From Cyclaneusma minus (lineage: Eukaryota; Ascomycota; Leotiomycetes; Marthamycetales; Marthamycetaceae), in the NCBI GenBank assembly GCA_037179335.1, contig JAKZHN010000009.1:806001-870000 (forward strand): a stretch of 64,000 bases of DNA, in the 5' to 3' direction. Below, piece after piece: positions 21,502 through 31,094 of this stretch (positions are counted from its first letter, which is position 1; every line of letters begins with the position of its first letter). The translations under genes were made by a program, and so were the position numbers. The notes beneath the pieces are model-generated. The model did not search any database and was not told the DNA's origin. It saw only the letters and a list, made by a program, of their open reading frames with translations.

Positions 21502-22439
21502 ATGTCTGACCAGAAGATCGAAAAAGGCGACAAAGGTATGCTCTTTTCATCAAGTGCTTCATCATTTTCGCTTCCTCTTCATCTGCCGCATCTGCCCACC
21601 TCATCCGCGTTTCCAAAATCAGCTGTTGTTGTTGCATTATGCTTTTTGTCGCATGCCGCAAACTCTCGCGTCGCGACCTAGCTTCCCGTCTCACCCACGT
21701 CCCATCGCACCACATCTCAACGAATTTTTATTAAACAAAACAAACATATAACTAACATAATGGACGCGCAGCCTCCTGGAGCTGGGGAAGCGGAAACCCG
21801 TCTGGTACCGTCGCAGAAGTCAAAGAAGGCGAGGTGAGCGTGACGTCGCACCGCGGAAACGAGATCAAGAAGACTGGCGACGCTAGCGATCCCGCCGTGC
21901 ATCTTGAGCGACCCGGCAACGATGTAGTCAAGAAGGCTCACGAACTCACTGTTGAGGAGAAGGGCCCTGGCAACAATGGCGCTTCTGAGGAGAAGAAAGA
22001 CGACGCGGCAGAGTCTGATGACAAAGATGAGGAGAAGAATGGCGAGGAGGTGCAGACAGGTGATAAGCGCAAGGCGACTGAAGAGCCTGTTGTAGATGAA
22101 AAGGACGAAGCGGAGAAGAAGGCCGAGGAAGAAGACAAAGAAGAAGAAGAGGAGGAGAAGGAGGAAGAGAAGAAGGTTGAAAAGAAAGCGGTCAAGAAAG
22201 CAGCACCCAAGGCGAAGAAGGAAGTCAAGAAGTCCGAGCCGAAGAAGCAGAAGACGGCCGCCAAACCTGCTGAGAAGGCCGCCGAGAAGCCGGCCGAGAA
22301 TGGCGATGCCAATGGCACTGCGCCGGCGCCAAAGAAGCCAGGCAGGCCAAAGGGCAGCGGCACCAAGAAGGAGAAGAAGGAGCCCATCGTTGGCCGAACC
22401 GAGCGGAAGACGCGGAGCCAGGCGAAGGCTGAGGCCTAG
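21502..22439 (+). CDS. Tudor-domain protein of the hypervirulence-associated (DUF2945) type with a Lys/Glu-rich tail
   Basis: Two exons, 21502-21535 and 21772-22439, give 233 aa. The 236-nt intron (GTATGC..CGCAG) has a perfect ACTAAC branch box at 21751 and is much longer than others here. Residues about 5-65 (KIEKGDK-A-SWSWGSGNPSG, then TVAEVKEGEVSVTSHRGNEI) match the small Tudor-like domain of the hypervirulence-associated protein family. Known members are short, and their biochemical role is unclear. From residue about 80 the protein is an extremely Lys/Glu-rich, probably unstructured region. It ends in an AT-hook-like PGRPKGSGTKK, so DNA or chromatin association is a reasonable inference. 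Confidence 0.88.
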
Positions 22440-22884
22440 GTCCGTCGCAAGACATTTTTTTCTGCCGCTACCTATCTTCAGGTCAATGTCGAACGGGTGC
22501 TTTCTCCCATGTATGATGTACTATCTGTGTTTTGGGGGATGGGTCTTTTGTTTCTTTGGATCTCGGGTGCAACGGTATGGTCTGGGTCGGTGGGACGTCC
22601 CTTGGAATAGGCTTTGGCCTTAGGGATGGAAACTTCGGAAAAGTTTGGGGGTGGTCTCTGGCTGCCTGTTTTCCTCTACTTGACCATCTTGTACATGTAC
22701 ATATAAAAGCAACCGCAAGCGCAAAACAATTTGAAAAACTCTAAAACCCAAACATCAATTATCAAAGCTACGAGTGTCGAGGTTGGACCGTTGGAGAAGC
22801 TAGTGTTGCGGAGTTCAGAAAGCTAGAGAGGCCTTGACGACTTGGGTCTGGTGAATAACTTCCTACCCTACTCCAAAAATCCCC
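22440..22884. other. 3' flank of the Tudor-domain gene
   Basis: No gene seen. It would contain the 3' UTR. The stretch from about 22765 runs into the tail end of the first tRNA-like repeat. Confidence 0.5.
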
Positions 22885-23118
22885 AAAAAAAATCAACGAA
22901 GCTAACCCCCGAGCAACTCGATTTAAACCAGACGAACTGAGTTTTAGCAGCCTACGTAATGTGTACCCATCTCGATCTTCGAGACTAGCACAGCGCGTCC
23001 ATGTGTCAAATGGTGTTCGAACCCCGGACTTACGGGCGATGGCCGAGCCCAAGAACTGAGGACGGCCTCCAATCAGAGCCGCAGATCTTCCCACTGGGCC
23101 AGGGGAGCCCTTTGACAT
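22885..23118 (-). mobile_element. tRNA-like repeat, copy A (SINE-like)
   Basis: On the minus strand: ATGTCAAAGGGCTCCCC, A box TGGCCCAGTGGG (23090-23101), a variable segment, then B box GGTTCGAACACC (23012-23023). After a second variable segment comes the conserved body with ACATTACGTAGGCTGCTAAA and TTGCTCGGGGGTTAGCTT, ending in a run of eight T (22885-22892). The A and B boxes match the internal RNA polymerase III promoter of tRNA genes, and the T run matches its terminator. TGTCAAA at the start is complementary to TTTGACA after the B box. The rest does not fold as a functional tRNA. Confidence 0.75.
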
Positions 23119-23194
23119 AGCTGAAAAGAAATTGCTAGTTTGGTTTGATGTGTGGGTGGAAGGGATTCCGGGGGAAGGCGCAATATTGCGCTCC

Positions 23195-23528
23195 TTCTCC
23201 CATTCACTTCCTCTTTCCCCATATCAGCACAAATCCCCCACTCTTTCCCAGCCATGTCAAAGGGCTCCCCTGGCCCAGTGGGAAGATCTTCGGCTCTGTT
23301 ACCCAGCAATTCTCATTTCCTGAGTGAGTCTTGCTCTGGGTCTATAAGTCCGGGGTTCGAACACCATTGGGCACGAACGCGCTGTTCTTGTATCCTTGTA
23401 CACCGGATCTCAAGGGATTGCAGGGCGTTATGGGTTAGTGGAACACACTACGTAGGCTGTTAAAACTTTCAGTCCGTCTGGTTTAGATCTACTTGCTCGG
23501 GGGTTAGCTTGGTCGGATTTTTTTTTTT
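23195..23528 (+). mobile_element. tRNA-like repeat, copy B, head-to-head with copy A
   Basis: Same blocks as copy A but on the plus strand: ATGTCAAAGGG at 23254, A box 23271-23282, B box 23354-23365, body with TACGTAGGCTGTTAAAAC at about 23449, and eleven T at 23518-23528. About 57 nt upstream of 23254 (CTCCCATTCACTTCC.. to CTTTCCCAGCC) also match copy C. The element may therefore start near 23195 rather than at the tRNA-like head. The two variable segments differ in sequence and length from copies A and C. Confidence 0.75.
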
Positions 23529-24716
23529 ATAACACGGCTTTGGACTGGACAAAATGTACGATGTACGCAAGGTTGAAGGAGAAATAGAATAACAAGAGAG
23601 GAAGTCGAGAATAAGCAACAGCGAATATGTTTTTTGAAACTGCGCACACGGTGAAAACAGTAAGCTATGCTGAGAGAGAAGACAGAAGAAGAAGGCCATT
23701 GACCTTGCTATATTCCAGGTTTGTATACAGAGACTATACTCCGCCTCAGAAGAAACATCCCGCAAAACCCACTCACTCACTACATCCTAAAACTCCAGTC
23801 TCTAAGGCCAAAAAAAAACGAGAGAAAAAACCGCTCATCCAAGGGCCATCCACAAACGTGTGGTGAACCGTAGATGATGAGCAGGAAGAAAAGCCTCTCG
23901 AGCTTTTACTATCCGTGGGGGACTGAACTGAGAATCTTGTGAGGAAGGCATGTCAAGGCAGGAATTGGCGCTGGCGAGTCAAGCCCAATACCCTCACACC
24001 CGTGTCTCAGTTGAAAAATAGTTGTTTTGGATTTATGTATGGGCATGAGTGGCCGGACTTCGGATATTCCTGTATTTCCTGATGGGCCGATGGCAGAGCT
24101 GCTTGGATGTAGCTTGGTATCTCGAAGACAGTGGAGACTAATGGAGGTTCTAGAGGTGTCTTGACACCACTGCTGACCGATTCTCTCGTGTGTAGGGGAG
24201 TTAGACGTCACAGTAGGGGCCCAGCCAGACGCGTTGTTTCTGCAGTTTATGATGCCTATTCTCTCCAATACAAGCTTTTCCCCTGGCTCCAGGGATTCCC
24301 GAAGCCGCTATAGTACACACAAGGATCGTTCGTTTTACACAATACGTTTAGCTAGTTACCAGTCCCTCCTATTTCCCCCTGGGCACCGCCATGCCTGGTC
24401 CCACTCCCGCTCAATAAACAAAGAGGAAGAAGAACGCAATGAACGGGTATTCTTTCGACAACAACATCTGCAATTCTCACAGTATCCATCAACAGCTGCC
24501 AGCCCTCCTCTTGTCTCCGAGAGTATCATATCAACAAAAAAAAAGGCAAATCGGAGATCAGAACCCCTGAGGTATCGCAAAATCAGAAAAAATCAAAAAG
24601 CAGCCGCCCCATATGTACTCCTCCGCGAAACCAGAAACACCGCATTACAATAATATACCCAGCTGTCCAGACCCCATGATTTCACATATCTTGTGTGGGT
24701 AGAGAGGTGTTTCGAA
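23529..24716. other. intergenic, 3' flank of the DOCK gene
   Basis: About 1.2 kb with no supported gene. It contains A-rich runs and short frames without family resemblance. The last few hundred bases should be the 3' UTR of the minus-strand DOCK gene. Confidence 0.5.
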
Positions 24717-27700
24717 TCAGTCTTCCTCGGCAAAACTATTAACATGCACCACACTCTGTCGACTCGCCTTCTTCCCTAAGTTCATGAAACTAAGTCGCTT
24801 CCGCATGCCTCTCATCCGGCCCTCATGCTGCGAAAAGCTCTCTTTGCGATCAAAGCTGCTCCCCCGGCTGCGTCGGCCTGGACTGGTAATCGCAACACCG
24901 GATTCGGTGACCCAGTCGCCACTGCTCTCGCCGTTTGTCTGGCTTCTCGTCATACCCGACTTCATCGTCTCGTAAGAGCCAGATGTGCCCGTGGTACCGC
25001 CAGAGGCGCTGTTCGTGAAGCCGACATGCGGCTTCGATTCGGTGTGCGAGCCACCACCGCCCACGTGGCCGTTTCCGTTGCTCAGGCTTCCGTTTCGGGA
25101 GTTGGTGTGGTCGTCGCCGTTGATGCTTTGGGCGGCTGTCAAGCCTAGGTTCAGGGTGCCGGTCGTGCCGCCGAAGAAACTGTGGCGACTGCTATCTTGT
25201 TTGATGCTGCCGTTGGCTCCTTCGGAAATACTGTCGAGCGCAGGACTGGTATTGTTGGGGGATTTGTTGAGCGAGGGTGATGTCGCTTCACCTGTTGTGC
25301 TGCGTTTCAAGAAGCTGAGTCTGCTGCCTTTGGTCTTGTCAGGTGTGACGGCGAGGATCGCTGTGTCGACTGTTTCAAATGTACCCGCGGTGGCTGATAA
25401 GGGTGGCGGTCCGCTAGTATTGGCTGCACTTAGAAGCGAGTTCTGCGTGGTCCAGGTTGGAAGAGGACTTGCATCGCGGATTTGGTTAGGTATCGGATTG
25501 AGCATTGCCAGCTCGGGAGCAAAGGAGGCCTCGAAATCTGGAACTAAGTTAGTAGATGCTTGGGAAGAAGTGATGGGATGGGACTTACGGGGTATCAGCT
25601 CATCGAACTTGGCGCGCAGCTGCGAGTTCGTTGACCTGGCGAGCGTTGTGAGAGCTCGTTTCATGACGATGGCATGATCGAGGAGAGACATCTTCAAAGC
25701 ACTTTCAAGCGGCTTGAGCTCGACTTCCTCTTCCTCTTCCTCTTCGCTTCCTGAGGCTGTCGGAATAAGTTCACGGTACCGTGACACGCTCGGTTCTGAG
25801 CCAGGGAGGACCTGGGCCTCTATGGTGCTGATAAGCAAAGGCACAGAGTCTTCTTGCCCGTCTACAAGCTGTTTGTCCAATGCTGCCAGTTCCGAGGTCT
25901 TGCGGGTGACCCGTTCGATGGCCGTTGGCAATGCCTCCAACTTCACCTTGTCGACAGACACAACTTCGCTTCGGCGAAGGATAGTTGGGAAAGGTTCAGC
26001 GACAGTGTAAACCATCTTCTCCATCCAATGCTCCGCTACAGGTCCCTGAGTCGAGCGATAAGTCGTAGCAGAAAACACCCGCGGATTTGATGACAAGATG
26101 TATTCTCGAATACCCTGCGGTACACGAGTCCTCTGGTACACCTGGTGGCTGTGGTCTCGATGTGGATTCACAGGTGAAACTTGCAAGAATTGGCCCTCTA
26201 TTTCCTCATAGTCGCCGGTATAAGTAACGACTTGGGAATTGGGATGCTGTTCCTGCAGTCTGTCAATGAAGGCAATCATCTTTTCGTTGACCACACCCTC
26301 GAAGATGAACTCCTGATCGCGCAGGTGCTGAGGAAAGCCAAGGCCCTTGTAAGCAACGCGGAAGTATTTGGGCACAAGCCGTTCGGCTTTACCAATAGTC
26401 TCATATATCGACGCGATAGCCCGCTGCGTTCTTGCAAGCTTCGGAAAGTCAAAGGTGTTCGATTCGTATTGCGTTGCCAGCTCCTTGTATGCGGTAAGAG
26501 CACTTCCCCAAGCCTCGCCTTCCTCAAAATGCTTGATCATGTCAAAGTAGATGCGTTCTTTGCGCTCGAAGTGAGATTGCACAGGGTAGCAGGGCTCAAC
26601 AGAAGCATCAAGCATTTGCGATGGGTCCCAGTCATAAAGATCTGCGTGAAGACGCAGAGCAAGACCAGCCTCTGCGGGATTCCGAGCGTTGGCTTGGAGA
26701 TTGGCAAGTTGGTGTACATAACGGATGAAAATATGTTCCTTCTGCAGATCACGAAGGAAGTCCATAAGTTGCATGCGATGGATCATCTGCGAAGCTTCAA
26801 CCGTACTGCTGCTGTGAACGGCCACGAGCAGCTCCAAGAGCTCATCAACAGTCATGACTAAATCTTTGACGGCAGTGTACAGTGGCTGGCCATCTTCTTG
26901 CTCTGAAAGCGGTTTGAAGAGTTCCAGGAGCTCGCCAATGAACAGCTTTTGCAGGACGCTTTCCGTCATTGGCTTCGACTTGCAAAGACGGTCCAAGCTG
27001 TCGACCATTTCAGTCTGGATGACTGAAAGATCTTCCGTTAGGTTCCATTCGCTGATTATCATCGACTGCAAAACCTCGACAGCGACCCGTCGTAAGCCCT
27101 CATGCACACTGAGACAAAGTTCAACGATCGGTCCGACGAGTGCTGGTACGTATTGCACCTGGTATCCACCCATCTTCTTCATATTGTATGCTTGTTCCTC
27201 CTCAGGACTTGTCTCCCAACCAATAGCCTCCCAAGTGCGTCGCAAGAGGTCGGCACCATGTTCTCGAACATCCCCTGCGATCTTCCACACTGCACGCCTC
27301 TTCTGCTCCGGAAATGTTTCCAAAGCAAGAGAGTCGCTGCCGATTAGTTTCAACAGGGTTGAGAAGAACAATTTCCAAAGTCCAGTATTGTAATCGTCGG
27401 CATTATCTGGCTCCGGTACGAAGGATTCGAGGAGGATACCGGCGAGATACTGCAGCATTCTCATAGTCGACTTGTGATGATAGATGTGAACACTAAGCCA
27501 ATTCGAGGGAAATGCCTCGCAATGCAGAATGCTTAAGTGAACTTCCAGTGTCTTTTCGAGCAGTGAAGCTATCTCATCTTCAGCAACAAGCTCTAGTTGC
27601 ATACCTGCAGGAAGTGTTGAGATCGTAGCCAAGACTGCAGAGAGTTCAATAAGGGCTTCATCGATTTCCTGAGGTTTTTGGATAGGCTTGCTGGGGAACG

Positions 27701-30700
27701 GGTATTGCGTGGGGAAGAGCAATGAGATGCGTTCCTTTTCCACCCTCGGAATGGCTTGGATGGCCAAATAGGAATCAAGGACTTTGGGAACGTAGTCGGG
27801 GATCTCAGGTCCAATGAAACCGGCTTGGTTCGCCACGACTGAACAGCAGAGACGGACTTGGTCTCGGTATTGGTCGTCGACTGTGTCCGTCTTGCCCCAG
27901 TGCGGTGCGATCCAACGGACCGTATTAGTGCTGAGAGCTTTCCGCTGTTCGGGTTGCGAGAACAGGTCCAGACGGCTGTAATTGATGATCAAAATCAGCT
28001 TGTAAAGAACAAGCTTGCCTTTCACCAATGCACATGAGTCCATGAAGTCGATGGCGATATGGAGGATCTCTTCGGGACTGAGCAGGGCTGAGAGTTCCGG
28101 TAACCAGGTATGGAAGTGTTGGACAGCCAGGGTTTGGCTGCCAACAAGTATTGGACTCGAGCTCCGCATCAAGCCATCCAAAGATTTGAAAATGGTTTTG
28201 AGATGTCGTGTGAATCCAGGAGAATTGCCCGTGATACCGATCCCGGCTTCTTTCGCCTTTTGTTGACCTCGAGCATGAGTAATAAACATCAAGATCTGTT
28301 GCACGACCTTGAACGTAGCTCTTAACTTCCTTGACGTTTCTGGATCTGCCGGCTTTATGAGTAGACGACTAAAACTCCGAACGAGACAGGCACTCGCATA
28401 AGGGTGGTTGAACCTGTTCTCCGCGTAGTCGTCGATCAGTGGCGCGAGATTGAATCGTCTGTCGTGAATAACGCTCAGTAAGGTGACGAGGGCGCTGAAA
28501 ACCATGTCTTCCAAGTCATCATTTCCGGAGTTTTCGACCAGGATGGAAAATAAGGCGTCCAGAACATCGCCCAGAAGCTTGACAATCTCGATCTCAGGAA
28601 CGAAAGTTATCTGCTTCAATATATCTGGCACTTGGCCGGGGTTATCCTTCCACCTGATCAGATTTAACAAGTTCTTGTCTTGGGATATTCGCGTGCTGCA
28701 CAAGTAAGTGCGCATCTTGAGCAACGCAATGGGTCCCGTAACTATTTCATCCTTGGGTACGTAGTCTTTCCCTCTCGAACTCCAAGGTAATTGCAAGTAT
28801 CCACCTTTACCCTGAGAACTAGGGCGCGCGCTCCAGGTTGTATCATCATATTTGTATAGTAGTAAAGAGTGATGCCCGTCGTTCCTAAATGCTTGGCCAT
28901 CCCACAACGGCAAGTGACAAATGGCGAATGGTTGATGAGGAACATCCGAGAGAACCATTACCAAGTGGCATTGTGTAACATCTTCGGCAGGTATAGCGAG
29001 GCGGATTGTCTGATTCCACTGCTCGTCTCGGTCTGCAGCTGTGGATTCCCATGAGCTTGTTGGCCGAGTATTTGACGACCCGTATATGCAATTCTCAATA
29101 CGGTCCCCACTGGCTTTCCGAACCTCCAGAGTCAGCTGTAGATTTGTTGTGCCTGTAGTCGCGGCCATAGGGATTGCTGCTCCACCTGCTCGAGCCAACA
29201 ATGCATTTCGTGGAAGCCAGGCCTCATCGAGAGTCACATAGATGTCCGATCTGGGCTTCGTCGGCGCGCCAGCAAATCCTATTCTGTCTGTCTTGGCAAC
29301 CCCGGCGAGGAGCGTTGGCGTCGCCTTGATCATGGCATCTGCATCCGGACTCGTGAATGGCTTGAGGCTGACATGCAGCCTTTCCGCCTTTCTTGATTTC
29401 TGGAATGCCCCTGAGCCGCTCTTGAAAAGATCTGGAATCACATCCACCCAATCACCACCTAGATGATCCTCGACGTAGCTGATCGAGGTTGTCCAAATAT
29501 TCATTACATGCTCGAATTCCTTGCCCTGACGCATCAAAGCATCGATCCTCAGGGCACCTATTCCAACTGTCCGGTTTACCAGCTGATGAGGACTGGGTCG
29601 GGGAGCATCAGGCGAAGCATTCGATCGTCTTGAGCTGCTCGTCGTGCTAGGAGGCCTACTGCTCTGGCCTTCCGTCTCATCTTCCGTACTTTCAGCCAAC
29701 GAATTGAGTCTTCCTCTTTGCCCGTTGCGAGAAAACCCGGACCGTTGAGCCTTCGAGGAGGCCCACATCAAGCTTCGACGGCCTGCGCCTTTGGCCGTCC
29801 CAGTACTTGTCAAAGGAGCTTTTTCCGAGGACTTTCCACTGTCGCGAGAACCAACGCCGTTTCGGGAGTTTGGGTCTTTTGATGCATTGTTAGACAGGGG
29901 AAGCTGGCTTGATCGAATCTTTACTACTAGATAGAGTTCAGTGTTGCATCCTTGGACTTCTCCAATGTCCGAAGCGCCTAAGTCGGCAAACAAAGTGCGC
30001 ATTTGTCCAGATTTGGGCATCGACTCGACAGCTCCGTTCGGTGGCACGTCCACAATGTAACTTTCGGACAGCTCGACAGTTTTGGAGCCGGGATTTCTTG
30101 AGGCAAGATAGAAGACCAGGGTTGTTGACTCTGTAGAAGCACCCACGAAAGCTTTGACGTTCAGCAGGAGGTGGTGTAATGTCGTCAAATCGTCGGTATT
30201 GTCTTTTGGCCGTTCGCTGAGCAGACTCATCATTGACTGTAGCTTGGTCATCTCCACAGCCGAATCGTCTCCTGTCAAGACGCGTCCTCTTTCTGCCGGA
30301 TCTCGGACAATCACCTCTCCTCCCATCAGTTTGTTGCCCTTCACCAGATCCCAGACTGTCTTCTCTCGGAGTGCCCGCATTTCGTTGGACGTCAAAACGC
30401 TGTGTAGAAACTGTCGCCGTGAAAGATCCAGTCTCCTCACTAGAGAATGCATACGATCCAGCATGGGGTATTGGCCCGCAAGGAGAAGTTCGTGTATGTT
30501 CGTGGAATACCATTCTCGCAGACAAGATGCAATCTCGTCCACCAGAGGCTCTGATATCGACGTGGGCGTCTCATCTCCAATCTTAAGCATCGGCACAGGC
30601 GCTTGCGGTTTCGGTTCGTCGGGGTCTCGTTTGATAACGGGCAGTGTCTGCAAAGAGCCTCTTGTTGACCCTCTCGAGATAAATGAATCCTTTTTCCTCT

Positions 30701-31094
30701 TCGCCGTCGGCGTCCTCGAATCGACACTCCTCCTGTGTTTCAGACTTGGCAGACTCTCAGTCCCCTTCCCGAACCCATTGATCTGCGCATCCCCGTCTAT
30801 GCTCTCATCGTCCTCCAGGCCCTCGCCCAGCACCTCGCGCACTTCCACGCAACTCCTGGGGAAGATGCCAGAGAACACGCGCGCTTCTAAAGTCTGGCCC
30901 TTCGCGCTTGTCAGGCCGGCGAGCAGGGATGGCGGCGCAACCAGGTATCCGCGCAGCCATTCGCCATCCCTGCCGCCCTGTTCGATAATGTACAGCTCAT
31001 CGCCGAGCTCCAGGGGAAGGTCGGCAGGCGACGAGGCCTCGAAGGGGTAGGTCGCAACGGCGAATGCGATGCGGGAGAGAGGTTGCCAGGGCAT
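24717..31094 (-). CDS. SH3-DOCK family guanine-nucleotide exchange factor (Dock180/Dck1-like)
   Basis: Very large protein. With the intron at 25538-25588 removed (exons 25589-31094 and 24717-25537) it has 2108 aa; unspliced it is 2125 aa and still open. Residues about 9-80 form an SH3 domain (AVATYPFEASSPADLPLELG). A C2-like DHR-1 domain starts near residue 610 (SDIYVTLDEAWLPRNALLA). The catalytic DHR-2 domain spans about residues 1450-1820, including NPAEAGLALRLHADLYDW. The last 250 residues are Ser/Gly-rich. Family members activate Rho GTPases (Rac or Cdc42 type) and, with an ELMO partner, control actin polarity. The yeast counterpart Dck1 works with Lmo1 on Rho5 in stress and mitophagy responses. 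The target GTPase here is inferred. Confidence 0.93.
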   Translation of the reverse strand: MPWQPLSRIAFAVATYPFEASSPADLPLELGDELYIIEQGGRDGEWLRGYLVAPPSLLAGLTSAKGQTLEARVFSGIFPRSCVEVREVLGEGLEDDESIDGDAQINGFGKGTESLPSLKHRRSVDSRTPTAKRKKDSFISRGSTRGSLQTLPVIKRDPDEPKPQAPVPMLKIGDETPTSISEPLVDEIASCLREWYSTNIHELLLAGQYPMLDRMHSLVRRLDLSRRQFLHSVLTSNEMRALREKTVWDLVKGNKLMGGEVIVRDPAERGRVLTGDDSAVEMTKLQSMMSLLSERPKDNTDDLTTLHHLLLNVKAFVGASTESTTLVFYLASRNPGSKTVELSESYIVDVPPNGAVESMPKSGQMRTLFADLGASDIGEVQGCNTELYLVVKIRSSQLPLSNNASKDPNSRNGVGSRDSGKSSEKAPLTSTGTAKGAGRRSLMWASSKAQRSGFSRNGQRGRLNSLAESTEDETEGQSSRPPSTTSSSRRSNASPDAPRPSPHQLVNRTVGIGALRIDALMRQGKEFEHVMNIWTTSISYVEDHLGGDWVDVIPDLFKSGSGAFQKSRKAERLHVSLKPFTSPDADAMIKATPTLLAGVAKTDRIGFAGAPTKPRSDIYVTLDEAWLPRNALLARAGGAAIPMAATTGTTNLQLTLEVRKASGDRIENCIYGSSNTRPTSSWESTAADRDEQWNQTIRLAIPAEDVTQCHLVMVLSDVPHQPFAICHLPLWDGQAFRNDGHHSLLLYKYDDTTWSARPSSQGKGGYLQLPWSSRGKDYVPKDEIVTGPIALLKMRTYLCSTRISQDKNLLNLIRWKDNPGQVPDILKQITFVPEIEIVKLLGDVLDALFSILVENSGNDDLEDMVFSALVTLLSVIHDRRFNLAPLIDDYAENRFNHPYASACLVRSFSRLLIKPADPETSRKLRATFKVVQQILMFITHARGQQKAKEAGIGITGNSPGFTRHLKTIFKSLDGLMRSSSPILVGSQTLAVQHFHTWLPELSALLSPEEILHIAIDFMDSCALVKGKLVLYKLILIINYSRLDLFSQPEQRKALSTNTVRWIAPHWGKTDTVDDQYRDQVRLCCSVVANQAGFIGPEIPDYVPKVLDSYLAIQAIPRVEKERISLLFPTQYPFPSKPIQKPQEIDEALIELSAVLATISTLPAGMQLELVAEDEIASLLEKTLEVHLSILHCEAFPSNWLSVHIYHHKSTMRMLQYLAGILLESFVPEPDNADDYNTGLWKLFFSTLLKLIGSDSLALETFPEQKRRAVWKIAGDVREHGADLLRRTWEAIGWETSPEEEQAYNMKKMGGYQVQYVPALVGPIVELCLSVHEGLRRVAVEVLQSMIISEWNLTEDLSVIQTEMVDSLDRLCKSKPMTESVLQKLFIGELLELFKPLSEQEDGQPLYTAVKDLVMTVDELLELLVAVHSSSTVEASQMIHRMQLMDFLRDLQKEHIFIRYVHQLANLQANARNPAEAGLALRLHADLYDWDPSQMLDASVEPCYPVQSHFERKERIYFDMIKHFEEGEAWGSALTAYKELATQYESNTFDFPKLARTQRAIASIYETIGKAERLVPKYFRVAYKGLGFPQHLRDQEFIFEGVVNEKMIAFIDRLQEQHPNSQVVTYTGDYEEIEGQFLQVSPVNPHRDHSHQVYQRTRVPQGIREYILSSNPRVFSATTYRSTQGPVAEHWMEKMVYTVAEPFPTILRRSEVVSVDKVKLEALPTAIERVTRKTSELAALDKQLVDGQEDSVPLLISTIEAQVLPGSEPSVSRYRELIPTASGSEEEEEEEVELKPLESALKMSLLDHAIVMKRALTTLARSTNSQLRAKFDELIPRKSHPITSSQASTNLVPDFEASFAPELAMLNPIPNQIRDASPLPTWTTQNSLLSAANTSGPPPLSATAGTFETVDTAILAVTPDKTKGSRLSFLKRSTTGEATSPSLNKSPNNTSPALDSISEGANGSIKQDSSRHSFFGGTTGTLNLGLTAAQSINGDDHTNSRNGSLSNGNGHVGGGGSHTESKPHVGFTNSASGGTTGTSGSYETMKSGMTRSQTNGESSGDWVTESGVAITSPGRRSRGSSFDRKESFSQHEGRMRGMRKRLSFMNLGKKASRQSVVHVNSFAEED

